From the NCBI RefSeq assembly GCF_005889745.1, contig NZ_VCKZ01000019.1, positions 1 to 42,450 on the forward strand: a DNA stretch of 42,450 bases. Reading direction: 5' to 3'. Under the pieces are notes generated by a model. That model saw only the letters and a list, made by a program, of their open reading frames with translations. It did not search any database and was not told the origin of the DNA. The stretch is from Actinomadura geliboluensis (GTDB lineage Bacteria > Actinomycetota > Actinomycetes > Streptosporangiales > Streptosporangiaceae). Position numbers and translations under genes: made by a program. Each line of letters begins with the position of its first letter. Position 1 is the first letter of the stretch. Positions 29,445 through 36,276 of the stretch are shown here, piece after piece.

Positions 29445-30098
29445 GTGAGCAGCCCTGTTAGACGCCTGCTTCGCGCGCGCCTGCGCACCGTCCTGATCGT
29501 CTCCGGCGCCGCCGTCGCCGTCCTCGCCGCCGGGGCGTTCGCCCTGGTCAACGGGGACGGGTCGGCGAGATCCGCGCAGGCGGCGCAGACCGCGAAGCGG
29601 CCCGCCGACCCGCTCGCCGACCGCCCGGACGCCGACGCGCCGCGGGTGAGCCGCGGCGGGACGCGCGCACCGGAGCCGTCGCCGACGGCGTCGAAGGACC
29701 CGGAGAACCAGCAGCGGCCCAAGGAGCGGGAGAAGGCGCCGAAGTCGGACGCCGCCGCCGCGCACCTGGCGAAGCCGAAGCAGAAGACCGCGAAGAAGCA
29801 CAAGGTCATCGCGTCGGGATCGTGCGAGGCCTCCTACTACTGGGAGGGCCAGATGACCGCGAGCGGTGAGCGTTTCGACCCCGACGAACTGACGGCCGCG
29901 CACAAGACGCTGCCGATGGGCTCCAAGGTCCGGGTCACGAACAAGAACAACGACCGTTCGGTCGTCGTCCGCATCAACGACCGCGGCCCGTACGCGGGCG
30001 GCCGCTGCCTGGACCTGTCCAGGGCGGCGATGAAGAAGGTCGGCGGCACCGGGTCGGGTGTGATCCCCGTCCGCTACGAGGTGCTGTCGCGCGGCTGA
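29445..30098 (+). CDS. RlpA-like double-psi beta-barrel protein (cell-wall)
   Basis: A 217-aa exported protein. Residues about 14-36 form a signal/anchor helix; 37-120 is a Pro/Lys/Ala-rich linker. Residues about 125-215 form the RlpA/DPBB domain: EASYYWEGQMTASGERFDP, AAHKTLPMGSKVRVTN, VRINDRGPY (D179 matches the catalytic-type Asp) and CLDLSRAAMKKVG. C127 and C188 may form a disulfide. RlpA proteins cleave denuded glycan strands or bind them at septa. There is no SPOR domain. The start is GTG at 29445 behind AAAGGA. The long leader suggests control at the RNA level. Confidence 0.88.
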   Translation: MSSPVRRLLRARLRTVLIVSGAAVAVLAAGAFALVNGDGSARSAQAAQTAKRPADPLADRPDADAPRVSRGGTRAPEPSPTASKDPENQQRPKEREKAPKSDAAAAHLAKPKQKTAKKHKVIASGSCEASYYWEGQMTASGERFDPDELTAAHKTLPMGSKVRVTNKNNDRSVVVRINDRGPYAGGRCLDLSRAAMKKVGGTGSGVIPVRYEVLSRG

Positions 30099-30118
30099 GC
30101 CGCGTCATCTCCCGCCGG

Positions 30119-31048
30119 TCACGAGGGGTGGCCGGCGACCGCTCCCGGCCGCGCGGCCGGGGCGGCGCCGGCCGCGCCGTCCGCCGACCAGGCGCCGTGC
30201 CTGCCGTCCTCGGCCGGCCCGGTGTCGGCCAGATGGTCGCGGAACCAGTCGGTGAGGGCGGTGTCCACCTGGACGGCCTCGGTGATGGGCGGGCGCGGCT
30301 CGGTGCCGGGCTCGGCGGCCAGCGCGTGCCCCATCCGGAACGTGGTCGACTCGACCGCCCCGGTGCCGTGCCGGCGCAGCAGGTCGCGCAGGGCGGTGAT
30401 CTCGCGGGGCGGGACGACGCGGTCCTTGGCGCCGCCGATGAGCAGCGTCGGGACGTCGCGTCCGGCGAGGCCGGGGGCGAGCGCGCCGAGGTCGAGGCGG
30501 TCGGCGCGGGCGGCGGCGTGGGGCGTCCAGTCCCGCTCGCGGCCGGACCGCTGCTCCACCGCCCGCGCGGCCCGCGCCGGGGCGGTCACGGGCGCGACGA
30601 GCGCGGCGGTGCGCACCGGCACGGTGTCGCTCAGGACGGCCAGCAGCGCGGCGGCGGCGCCCGTGCTGAACCCGGCCAGCGCGACCGGGCCGTCCGGGAG
30701 CGCGAGGTCGCGGCGGATCTCGGCGAGGGCGGTGGGCAGCCGCTCCACGGCGTCCTCGACCGCGGCGCAGTACGCCTCGATGGCCTCGGTCTCCAGGATC
30801 GCGCCCGAGCCGAGCCCGCCCGGTGAGCGGCCCGGCAGGTCGAGGAAGACCCGCCACACCGGCACGCCCGTCATCGGGACCGCCGCCGCGAGCGCCGCGG
30901 CCGTGCGGGGCGGGTCGAACCCGGGCCAGGCCACGATCAGCCGGACCGGGCCGGAGGCTTCGGCGTCGACCGCGGTCGGGGGCAGCGCGACGTAGGCGTC
31001 GCCTGCCGCGGTGCCATGGACGGGACGGTTCGTATGGTCGCCGCTCAT
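30119..31048 (-). CDS. Alpha/beta hydrolase
   Basis: A 309-aa protein. The nucleophile elbow is GFSTGAA with S128, the likely acid is D209 in IGGAKDRVVP, and the base is H241 in FRMGHALA. The strand order (LIVAWPGFD, WRVFLDLPGRS) suits an alpha/beta hydrolase. The N-terminal 20 residues and the C-terminal 40 (Gly/Ala/Pro-rich) are likely disordered. No signal peptide. The ATG at 31048 (MSGDHTNRPV) has GGAG upstream at longer spacing. It converges with the RlpA-like gene (20 bp between stops). Substrate unknown; an esterase or acyl hydrolase is most likely. Confidence 0.85.
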   Translation of the reverse strand: MSGDHTNRPVHGTAAGDAYVALPPTAVDAEASGPVRLIVAWPGFDPPRTAAALAAAVPMTGVPVWRVFLDLPGRSPGGLGSGAILETEAIEAYCAAVEDAVERLPTALAEIRRDLALPDGPVALAGFSTGAAAALLAVLSDTVPVRTAALVAPVTAPARAARAVEQRSGRERDWTPHAAARADRLDLGALAPGLAGRDVPTLLIGGAKDRVVPPREITALRDLLRRHGTGAVESTTFRMGHALAAEPGTEPRPPITEAVQVDTALTDWFRDHLADTGPAEDGRHGAWSADGAAGAAPAARPGAVAGHPS

Positions 31049-31229
31049 ATCGGTTCGTCACTCCTGCGATGCTCGACGGGCCGTGCCGGTCGTGCTGGGG
31101 GAGCCGCCCGTAGGGACATGCTGGCAGCGGACGCCGGGCAACACGCCGCGAATCGCCGCACCTCGGCCGCGGGAGTGATGAAGAACTCACCTCGGTTCGC
31201 GCGGAACGGCGCCAGGTGATCCGACAAGG

Positions 31230-31255
31230 GGAACATTTCCGGCGGGCGTCGCGTC
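31230..31255 (+). promoter_or_regulatory. Possible ECF-type promoter upstream of the YkvA gene
   Basis: GGAAC (31230-31234), 17-bp spacer, CGTC (31252-31255), resembling the GGAAC/CGTC pattern of extracytoplasmic-function sigma promoters. It lies about 60 bp before the YkvA start. The SigE-family sigma gene about 1.3 kb away makes this worth testing, but short motifs such as these arise by chance. Confidence 0.25.
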
Positions 31256-31317
31256 CTAGGTAAGCGTGGGCGCCGCGGGGGCGCGCCCTCACGACCCCGT
31301 TCGGACGAGGAGTGCTC

Positions 31318-31680
31318 GTGAACAGCAAGCGCAGCGCGGCCGCCGCCGGCCAGGCCTGGCAGATCTACAGCGAGACCCTGAAGCCCGACGCGCCGGGGTT
31401 CTGGGAGCGGGTGCGGGCCGTCCCGCGGATGCTCAAGTCGGTCCTGCGCGGGCAGTACAAGGGCATGTCCTTCGGGACGCTCGGCCTGCTCGCCCTCGGC
31501 CTCGTGTACATCGTCTCCCCGATCGACGCCGTCCCCGACGTGATCCCGGTCGTGGGCATCGCCGACGACACCGGCCTGGCCCTGTGGCTCGCGGCCGTGC
31601 TCGTCCGCTCCGCCGGCGACTTCGTCACCTGGGAGCGCAGCGGCCGCCCGACCGTCATCGTCGGCGAGCCCGTCGACTGA
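31318..31680 (+). CDS. YkvA-family (DUF1232) membrane protein
   Basis: A 120-aa protein with the DUF1232 signature: LALGLVYIVSPIDAVPDVIPVVGIADDTGLALWLAAVL split over one hydrophobic hairpin (about residues 58-100), including the conserved SPIDxxPD motif. The N-terminal 50 residues are basic and helical. Function of the family is unknown, though members are small membrane proteins widespread in bacteria. The start is GTG at 31318 behind GAGGAG; a GTG at 31312 would add two residues. A GGAAC/CGTC pair upstream hints at a stress-type promoter. Confidence 0.85.
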   Translation: MNSKRSAAAAGQAWQIYSETLKPDAPGFWERVRAVPRMLKSVLRGQYKGMSFGTLGLLALGLVYIVSPIDAVPDVIPVVGIADDTGLALWLAAVLVRSAGDFVTWERSGRPTVIVGEPVD

Positions 31681-31725
31681 CGAGCGCGCGGCGCCCCCGC
31701 GTAGGGCGGGGACGCCGCGGGGCGG

Positions 31726-32538
31726 TCAGGGCACGTCGACCTGAACCGGAGTGCCGTAGCCGGAGAACTCGATCACGGACGTGAACCGCACCGGGTCGCG
31801 GTCGGCGATCTCGGGGTCCGCGGACCTGATGACGGTCGTCTGCTCGATCCGCCGCACCTTCCGATCGGCCACGGTGACCGTCCCGTCGACGCGGTCGCCC
31901 GTTGGGGGGCCACCGGTCTTGAGGGGCGCGTACGTGAACGTGTACGTCCCCTCGCCGGCGGGCGTCACCTTGCCGAGCGTCTGCAGGCGCCGCAGCAGGG
32001 ACGCCGGGTCCGCCGCGAGCGACGCCGGGGCCAGCGTGCCCCGGGACAGCATGCCGAAGCCGCCCTCGATCTCCTTCCAGGTCCCGCGGTAGACGTATGT
32101 CCGGTCGTCGACGAACCGCAGTTCCGGTGCCGTCCGCGCGGACAGCGGCCCGCGCAGGTAGCCGCGGTGCTTCGCGGCGTCGAAGGCCCCCCGGTACCGC
32201 TCGACGTGCGGGCGCCGGTCCCCCTGCCGCATCGTGTTGGTCATCTCGACGGTGAAGCTCGTCGCGGAGGTCGCCTCCACGGCGGCGACCAGCGTCGTCC
32301 GTCCGTCCGCCTTGCCGGGCGGTTGCACGGGAGCCGTCCCGGAGGCCGTCCCGGCCGCGAGCGCGACCGCCAGCGCGCCGGCCGCGACGGCGGTGGTGGA
32401 TCCGCCGAGCACCGCCGCCCGCCGGGTCCGCTTCGCTCGCCTGCCGCGCCGCAGCACCTCGTCCACCGGGGCGGGGGACGGCGTGCCGCCGGACAGGGAG
32501 CCGAGCGCGTCCGTGAGTCGCTGCTCCTGAACGTTCAC
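31726..32538 (-). CDS. Single-pass membrane protein, anti-sigma-like partner of the SigE sigma
   Basis: A 270-aa protein: a cytoplasmic N-terminus (VNVQEQRLTDALGSLSGG..VDEVLRRGRRAKRTRR), one membrane helix (about 40-62), and an outside domain of about 200 residues. The outer domain has strands like TSFTVEMTNTM, YRGAFDAAKHRGYLRG and FVDDRTYVYRGTW, reminiscent of LolA/LppX-type lipid- or ligand-binding folds. The GTG start at 32538 overlaps the sigma factor stop (GTGA), so the pair is translationally coupled, as is usual for sigma/anti-sigma genes. It does not carry a classical zinc anti-sigma motif, so anti-sigma action is an inference from context. Confidence 0.75.
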   Translation of the reverse strand: MNVQEQRLTDALGSLSGGTPSPAPVDEVLRRGRRAKRTRRAAVLGGSTTAVAAGALAVALAAGTASGTAPVQPPGKADGRTTLVAAVEATSATSFTVEMTNTMRQGDRRPHVERYRGAFDAAKHRGYLRGPLSARTAPELRFVDDRTYVYRGTWKEIEGGFGMLSRGTLAPASLAADPASLLRRLQTLGKVTPAGEGTYTFTYAPLKTGGPPTGDRVDGTVTVADRKVRRIEQTTVIRSADPEIADRDPVRFTSVIEFSGYGTPVQVDVP

Positions 32539-33026
32539 AGGGAGACCTCCTCCTTCGCGCCGAGCAGGCCGCGCAGCCGCGCCATCGCCCGGGAATGCTG
32601 CTTCTTGACGGTCCCGACGGAGCACCCCAGTGCCGCCGCGACCGACTTCTCCGTCATGTCCTCGTAGTGGCGCAGGAAGACGATGGCGCGCTGGCGCTGC
32701 GGCAGGGCCAGCAGCGCGCGGCGGAGCTCGTCGTCCGGTCCCGCCGGCGCCGCGACACCGCGGTCGGGCCCGGCGGCCGTGAGCGTCTCCCTGCGGCGCC
32801 GCCGCCACCGGCTGACGTTGCCGTTGACGAGCATGCGCCGCAGGTAGGCGTCGGGTTCGCCGGCCGAGACGCGGCGCCACCGCACGTAGAGCCGCACCAG
32901 GCAGTCCTGGAGCAGTTCCTCCGCGAGGTGGGGGTCGCCGGTCAGGAGAACGGCCAGCCCGTAGTGCCGGGTCCATGCCGCCGCGACGAAGGCGCTGTAC
33001 GCGTCGTCGTGCGTTGTCTCTTTCAC
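32535..33026 (-). CDS. SigE-family ECF sigma factor
   Basis: A 163-aa sigma factor. Region 2 (about 10-80) has FVAAAWTRHYGLAVLLTGDPHLAEELLQDCLVRLYVRW and LRRMLVNGNVSRWRRRR; region 4 (about 105-160) has ALLALPQRQRAIVFLRHYEDMTEKSVAAALGCSVGTVKKQHSRAMARLR. Both match actinobacterial SigE-family ECF factors. The start is GTG at 33026 without a strong ribosome site. It is coupled by a GTGA overlap to the membrane protein and lies 48 bp after the IclR gene on the same strand. A TGTCAA-like block in that gap could be an autoregulated promoter, but this is speculative. Confidence 0.92.
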   Translation of the reverse strand: MKETTHDDAYSAFVAAAWTRHYGLAVLLTGDPHLAEELLQDCLVRLYVRWRRVSAGEPDAYLRRMLVNGNVSRWRRRRRETLTAAGPDRGVAAPAGPDDELRRALLALPQRQRAIVFLRHYEDMTEKSVAAALGCSVGTVKKQHSRAMARLRGLLGAKEEVSL

Positions 33027-33074
33027 GGCGCTCTAACGCGGCGGGGGCGGTGGAAGGTTGACAGCCCGCGCGCG

Positions 33075-33824
33075 TCAGGACGTCGTGGGGCTCAGTTCCT
33101 TCGCGAAGCGTTCGGCGGCGTCCCGCATGATGGGCACGACGCCCGGGACGGCCTCGCTCGTCATGCGCCCGGACGGGCCGGACACCGAGATCGCCGTCAG
33201 CGTCGGCGTCCCCGGCAGCGGCACCGCGACGCAGCGGACGCCGATCTCCTGCTCCTCGTCGTCCAGCGCGTAGCCCTGCTCGCGGATCCGGTCCAGCTCG
33301 GCCAGCAGCGCGTCCGGGTCGGTGAAGGTCTTGGGGGTGTGCGCGTCCATGCCCGTGCGCGCCAGGATCTCCCGCACCCGCTGGTCGGACAGCTGCGACA
33401 GCAGCGCCTTGCCCACGCCGGTGCAATGCGGCTGGACGCGCCGCCCCACCTCGGTGAACATGCGCATCGAGTGCTTGGACGGCACCTGCGCGACGTAGAC
33501 GGCCTCGTCGCCCTCCAGCACCGCCATGTTGGCGGTCTCCCCGATCTCGTCCACCAGGCGGGCCAGCACGGGCCGCGCCCACGTGCCGAGCAGCCGGCTC
33601 GCGCCCTCGCCGAGCCTGATGAGCCGCGGCCCGAGGGCGTACCGCTTGGACGGCTCCTGCCGGACGTAGCCCTTGTTCACGAGCGTGCGCATCAGCCGGT
33701 AGATCGTGGGCATCGGCAGCCCGGAGACCTCCGTCAGCTCCGACAGCGCCATCTCGCCGCCCGCGTCCGCCAGATGCTCCAGCAGGTCGAACGCGCGCTC
33801 CAGCGACCGAACGGCCTCCGCCAC
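33075..33824 (-). CDS. IclR-family transcriptional regulator
   Basis: A 249-aa regulator. The N-terminal winged helix (about 5-65) has LERAFDLLEHLADAGGEMALSELTEVSGLPMPTIYRLMRTLVNKGYV. The C-terminal effector domain (about 80-245) has MRMFTEVGRRVQPHCTGVGKALLSQL, GYALDDEEQEIGVRCVAVPL and LTAISVSGPSGRMT, the standard IclR ligand pocket elements. The start is GTG at 33824 behind GAGGAG. Upstream, TTTC-N7-GAAA (33876-33890) may be its own operator. No metabolic operon lies beside it; the sigma factor follows on the same strand. Confidence 0.92.
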   Translation of the reverse strand: MAEAVRSLERAFDLLEHLADAGGEMALSELTEVSGLPMPTIYRLMRTLVNKGYVRQEPSKRYALGPRLIRLGEGASRLLGTWARPVLARLVDEIGETANMAVLEGDEAVYVAQVPSKHSMRMFTEVGRRVQPHCTGVGKALLSQLSDQRVREILARTGMDAHTPKTFTDPDALLAELDRIREQGYALDDEEQEIGVRCVAVPLPGTPTLTAISVSGPSGRMTSEAVPGVVPIMRDAAERFAKELSPTTS

Positions 33825-33875
33825 CCCGGTCTCCTCTCCCTCGCCGCAGCCAAACCCGATTCTACGGAGAACCGT

Positions 33876-33890
33876 TTTCGCTATGTGAAA
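33876..33890. promoter_or_regulatory. Short inverted repeat upstream of the IclR gene
   Basis: TTTC (33876-33879), 7-bp spacer, GAAA (33887-33890), flanked by T and G respectively; 52 bp upstream of the IclR start in a relatively AT-rich spot. The spacing and position suit an autoregulatory site, but the arms are only 4 bp. Confidence 0.3.
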
Positions 33891-34009
33891 GAGGGTCCGC
33901 CACCGGAGTGATGCACGTTACTAGCACCGGCGTTTTGGCAATAACTGTCTGTGCCCGGCGCCGCGGCGCCGCCCCCTGGCAGCCATGAAGGAGACCGCTA
34001 GGGGGAACG

Positions 34010-35641
34010 GTGCGCCGAAGGACATGCTGGGGTGCGATCACTGCCACCGGCACGCTGGCCGTACCGCTCGTGCTGATGAGCCCGGCCGCCGAGGCCGTAC
34101 CGGACGGACGCCCGGCGAATGTCCGTTTACTCATGAACCAGGAGCTCGCCGGCGTCACCACGTCCGGACCCGAGTACGCCGTGGTGTACACGGTCCGTGT
34201 CCATGCGGAAGGCGGCATCGCGCGCGGCGCGACCCTGCGCCTCACCGCAGAGCGCCCTCTTGCCTGGACGAGTCGCCCAGCAGACTGCACCGAGGCCGGT
34301 CCGGGGCGCCTCGACTGCGCGCTGGGTGACGTCGGCGAGAAGCCACGCGTACGGACGGCCACGCTGCGGCTCCCCGCGTCAAGGGTGCCGGGACCGTCGG
34401 CGAAGCCTCTGAACATCCGCGCGATGGCGGACGCCTCGAACGCCGCCGGCCGTTCGTTGGACGCCGTGTTCGGCTTCTCCGACACCACCTCGACCTCGCC
34501 CACGCCTACGTCCACGCCTTCGTCTGCGCCTACGTCCGCGCCGTCCTGTGACGGCGCACCGTGCCCCACGGAACCGTCCCGTCCGAAGCCCGTCCCCAGT
34601 CCCTGCCCGTCCGGCGAGTTGAGCAGCGACGGCAGCGCCTGCGCGTCCGCCGAACCGTCCGGTCCTGAGCAGAACGCTCACTCACCGGCCGATTCGGATA
34701 AGCCAGGGGCAGACACCTCGCCTGCGGCCGATCCCTGCACCATGGGCGACGCGAGTCCGGGACGGAGCCCATGTCCTACGCCGGAGACGTCCGACCCGAA
34801 GCCGACCTCAAGCGGGCACTCCGGACCCGCACCCACGGCCGGTCATCCGAGGCCGAGCCCAAGTGGCAGTCACTTGCCGACAAGTACGCCGTGTGGCACC
34901 GGCAAGCCGCGCAAGGGTTCGAAGCCCTGTCTCGCCTCGGAAAGCCCTGAGGCGACTCCTAGCCCGTCCACGCCGAAACTGAGTACGGGCGGCAGCCACG
35001 CGCCGAAAACGTCCAGCCCGAAGACGTCCAGCCCCAAGGCATCCAGCCCAAAGCAGTCAGTGCCGAAGCAGTCAGTGCCGAAGCAGTCAGTGCCGAAGAC
35101 GTCCGTGCCGAAGACGTCCGTGCCGAAGACGTCCGTGCCGAAGGTGCCTGTGCCGGAGGTGGCTGAGCCAGAGGCGTCTGTGCCCGAGCCCAGTACGAGC
35201 GCTCACCCCACTAAGAAGCCTGCGGAGCTGCCCAGTTTCAGCGGTCAGGCCACTGATGCGCCTGATGACGGTCAGTGCGGCGAGGACGAGCCCTGCGTCG
35301 CGGTGGGGCCTCCGGGGAGTGGCGACGGTCCGGACGGGGGTGTGCTTCCGGGGTCGGGGGCCGGCGGACCGCCGCCGCCCAGCGTCGCGCCGCCGAAGGA
35401 GGTCGTGCTGCCGCCCGTCAGCGCGGCTCAAGGGCCGCGGGCCGCGTCCGGCGCGAACCGGATGACGCTGATGGCGCCGGTCGGGCTGGAGCAGGGCGAC
35501 GAGCTGGACTGGGCGGTCGTCATCGGTGTCGCGCTCATCGCGGAGATCGGGCTGCTCTGGGGGGCCGCCTGCATCGGCCTCTACAGGCGGCGGCTGGCGC
35601 TGCGGCGGTCGCTGGAGGCGGATGACGCCGCCGCCGGGTGA
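34010..35641 (+). CDS. Surface protein with Cys-pair modules, PK-repeat stalk and C-terminal anchor
   Basis: A 543-aa exported protein. Signal peptide about 1-29. Residues 30-155 form a beta-rich domain (LLMNQELAGVTTSGPEYAVVYTV) with a C93-C103 pair. Residues 158-440 are Ser/Pro/Thr/Lys-rich and hold repeated cysteine pairs: C180-C185, C199-C211, C243-C255, C295-C307 and C423-C429; the middle three are C-x2-G-x8-C. Residues 332-391 are 12 tandem pentapeptides of the PKTSS/PKQSV/PKTSV type. A membrane helix (about 500-523) and a basic cytoplasmic tail (YRRRLALRRS) end the protein; no LPxTG motif is seen. The start is GTG at 34010 behind GGGGGAA. It is likely a wall-spanning stalk protein; its partner is unknown. 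Confidence 0.82.
   Translation: MRRRTCWGAITATGTLAVPLVLMSPAAEAVPDGRPANVRLLMNQELAGVTTSGPEYAVVYTVRVHAEGGIARGATLRLTAERPLAWTSRPADCTEAGPGRLDCALGDVGEKPRVRTATLRLPASRVPGPSAKPLNIRAMADASNAAGRSLDAVFGFSDTTSTSPTPTSTPSSAPTSAPSCDGAPCPTEPSRPKPVPSPCPSGELSSDGSACASAEPSGPEQNAHSPADSDKPGADTSPAADPCTMGDASPGRSPCPTPETSDPKPTSSGHSGPAPTAGHPRPSPSGSHLPTSTPCGTGKPRKGSKPCLASESPEATPSPSTPKLSTGGSHAPKTSSPKTSSPKASSPKQSVPKQSVPKQSVPKTSVPKTSVPKTSVPKVPVPEVAEPEASVPEPSTSAHPTKKPAELPSFSGQATDAPDDGQCGEDEPCVAVGPPGSGDGPDGGVLPGSGAGGPPPPSVAPPKEVVLPPVSAAQGPRAASGANRMTLMAPVGLEQGDELDWAVVIGVALIAEIGLLWGAACIGLYRRRLALRRSLEADDAAAG
35003..35182 (+). repeat. Twelve 15-bp tandem repeats encoding PKxSV pentapeptides
   Basis: Units of 15 bp run from 35003 to 35182. 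Encoded order: PKTSS, PKTSS, PKASS, three PKQSV, three PKTSV, PKVPV, PEVAE, PEASV. The PKQSV and PKTSV blocks are each near-identical at the DNA level (three copies each), indicating recent slippage or unequal exchange; the outer units are diverged. The array sits inside the surface protein gene. Confidence 0.9.
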
Positions 35642-35732
35642 CGCGCCCGGACTGGGGGAAGGCGACGCGAACGGGGGTGCCCGGCCTTCGGACAGACGGA
35701 TCGAATGGCGGACCATACCGAAACGGCCGCCA

Positions 35733-35757
35733 TGTCAGTAGGCTGTCCGCCTGACAG
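35733..35757. promoter_or_regulatory. Overlapping inverted repeats upstream of the zinc-ribbon gene
   Basis: TGTCAG (35733-35738) and CTGACA (35751-35756) form an inverted repeat with a 12-bp spacer. CTGTC (35743-35747) and GACAG (35753-35757) form a second one with a 5-bp spacer. They lie about 35-55 bp before the start at 35789. An operator or a promoter region is plausible; the factor is unknown. Confidence 0.3.
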
Positions 35758-35788
35758 TAAAGCCGTCGTTACGGACAGGGGATCCGGT

Positions 35789-36037
35789 ATGTCAGAGACG
35801 ACGCTGCAGTGTCCGAAGTGCGAGTCGAAGCTCGACACCCACGAACGCCACGGCGTGGTGATCGAGGAATGCCCGGGATGCAAGGGCGTGTTCCTCGACC
35901 GCGGCGAACTGGAGCAGTTGATCGACGCCGAGAGCCGTTATCTCGCGGAGCTTCCGGACGAGGTCAACCCCGAGACGACGTACCAGGGGCGGCACCGCCG
36001 GGGCATCGTGGAGCGGATCTTTTCCGGCGAGGCGTGA
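35789..36037 (+). CDS. Zinc-ribbon (zf-TFIIB type) protein, 82 aa
   Basis: Two CxxC knuckles, C8-C11 (QCPKCESKL) and C28-C31 (ECPGCKGVFLDRGELEQLI), match the zf-TFIIB (PF13453-like) family, which also has the characteristic GVFLDRGELE tail. The rest is short and charged, ending RRGIVERIFSGEA. The family is widespread but of unknown function. The ATG at 35789 follows GGGGAT; the open frame to 35705 would add an unrelated 28 residues. Soluble, no membrane segment. Confidence 0.85.
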   Translation: MSETTLQCPKCESKLDTHERHGVVIEECPGCKGVFLDRGELEQLIDAESRYLAELPDEVNPETTYQGRHRRGIVERIFSGEA

Positions 36038-36092
36038 GCGCGGGCACGGTCGGTGACCGGGCGAACGCCCAGGCGTGAAAGGGATTTTCCGC

Positions 36093-36110
36093 TTGTCACG
36101 GGGGTGACAA
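36093..36110. promoter_or_regulatory. Perfect 7-bp inverted repeat upstream of the FAAL gene
   Basis: TTGTCAC (36093-36099), GGGG, GTGACAA (36104-36110). A second perfect repeat CTACC-ATCC-GGTAG is at 36156-36169, and a GCCGGGG/CCCCGGC stem at 36190-36209 precedes the ribosome site. All lie within the 239-bp gap before the fatty-acyl-AMP ligase gene, with TAATAT (36140-36145) between the first two as a -10 candidate. Two operators flanking a promoter is an attractive reading, but no factor is known. Confidence 0.45.
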
Positions 36111-36276
36111 ACCCGGCTTCGGCGAATGTGGCCGGGAGCTAATATCGCGTGCTGACTACCATCCGGTAGCTTGACGATCATCGCCGGTCGCCGGGGGGCG
36201 CGCCCCGGCTCCGCCGATGGCGCCCGCCCGTCCGCACGAGGGCCCCGTCCGGCCCGTCCCCTCGGGAGAATGTTCA

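Noticed and set aside
35087-35716. Minus-strand open frame with HGRLRHGRLRHGRL repeats
   Set aside because: The repeat is simply the antisense reading of the PKxSV tandem array in the surface protein gene.
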